Made by a program: the position numbers and the translations under genes
The notes under the pieces: generated by a model
What the model was told of the DNA's origin: nothing
What the model saw: the letters and a program-made list of their open reading frames with translations, nothing else
The model's database searches: none
Shown here: positions 63,480 through 64,000 of the stretch, piece by piece
How the letters are laid out: each line of letters starts with the position of its first letter
Position numbering within the stretch: position 1 is the first letter of the stretch
Source of the DNA: Semisulcospira habei
Lineage: Eukaryota > Mollusca > Gastropoda > Semisulcospiridae
Reading direction: 5' to 3'
DNA: 64,000 nt
Assembly: GCA_036245525.1 (NCBI GenBank)
Contig: BTPG01000004.1
Span: 52,717,960 to 52,781,959, forward strand

Positions 63480-64000
63480 ATTTTGTCAAGTGAGTACAGC
63501 AGATGTTTTGCGATGCCCGTTTTCATGGTCGTACAGTCCCAGAAATAGGTTCACCATTACAGTAGGTGCCACGAGACCTTGTCAAGATGCCATGCTATTT
63601 GCGCACCATATTCAGCACACACACGGGTTCCTTTAGGAAGTTTATTCAAAGCAAAATAAAAGAATGACACTTGGCAAAGAATCTGAATCGCATGAAATGG
63701 CAAGTTCAAAACAACATGGCTCTTTTTTGCATTAAAATTGCATAATATAAATGTGTTCCAGAAAGTCATAAAAATACACATGATCAGAGTTTGTGTGGAA
63801 GACTACATTACGGCAACAAGATATTCTCGGGGCCTGCCTGCACTGTGGAAAAAAAACCGATTGAATGTCTGCTGCCAAATGGTTGGAATGAAGATAACGC
63901 TAATTTATCGAACCCTAGTTTATAAAATGGAGTAAAAATCGTTGCAATTACAAATGGAAACGATAAATAAATGCATTGACCTTCACCAGATCGTGCTTTG
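63480..64000. other. Flank after the gene, nothing recognised
   Basis: No exon, RNA gene or repeat family was recognised in this last stretch. Confidence 0.5.

Overview
The window is eukaryotic, intron-rich DNA, most likely from a marine invertebrate and probably a mollusc. That is inference: it rests on an animal-type spliced gene, abundant DIRS-like tyrosine-recombinase retrotransposons, RTE/Jockey/L2-like LINEs, tRNA-derived SINEs and many TTAA-flanked DNA transposons. No bacterial operon, CRISPR array or free-standing tRNA or rRNA gene is visible.

One host gene fills the window on the + strand from about 5.3 kb to 63.5 kb: a heterogeneous nuclear ribonucleoprotein U-like gene, closest in wording to animal HNRNPUL1. 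Seventeen well-supported coding exons plus one tentative one chain without a phase break into about 770 residues ending at the stop codon at 60411-60413. The order is an acidic N-terminal region, a short RS-rich segment, a SPRY domain, a P-loop kinase-like domain with motif [11 protein letters not shown] boxes, and a glycine/tyrosine-rich tail. The N-terminal SAP domain and the promoter were not found and probably lie upstream of base 1. A long 3' UTR probably ends near an AATAAA at 63453.

The introns are a dense, nested transposon landscape. 0-5 kb: a decayed L2/CR1-type LINE and unique DNA. 8.3-10.2 kb: an RTE-like reverse transcriptase (minus strand) fused in frame to the tail of another LINE. 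11.6-13.5 kb: a broken piggyBac transposase. 15.4-18.5 kb: two tRNA-derived retroposons, a second piggyBac relic, and the end of a TTAA-flanked element that carries a Jockey-like LINE fragment. 18.8-22.4, 30.9-35.2, 45.6-52.6 and 52.7-54.6 kb: four DIRS-like elements with inverted terminal repeats; three retain the internal complementary region that spells out the circle junction. 28-30.5 kb: a 46-bp satellite, a diverged intronic repeat, a SINE-like retroposon and a 613-bp foldback insertion with a 12-bp target duplication. 35.5-41.4 kb: palindromic TTAA MITEs, a 752-bp piggyBac-type element and a 340-bp tandem duplication. 54.8-59.4 kb: more TTAA palindromes, a composite TTAA element and a 150-bp tandem array.

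Three items stand out. First, a family of DNA transposons has termini CAGACCTGTTTACC and 6-bp target duplications; there are three copies, one carrying a zinc-finger coding fragment and one inside the 3' UTR. Second, long-hairpin TTAA MITEs lie 18-49 nt upstream of three 3' splice sites of the host gene. Third, the DIRS set includes a non-autonomous member packed with unrelated sequence. All assignments come from reading the sequence; no database search was run.
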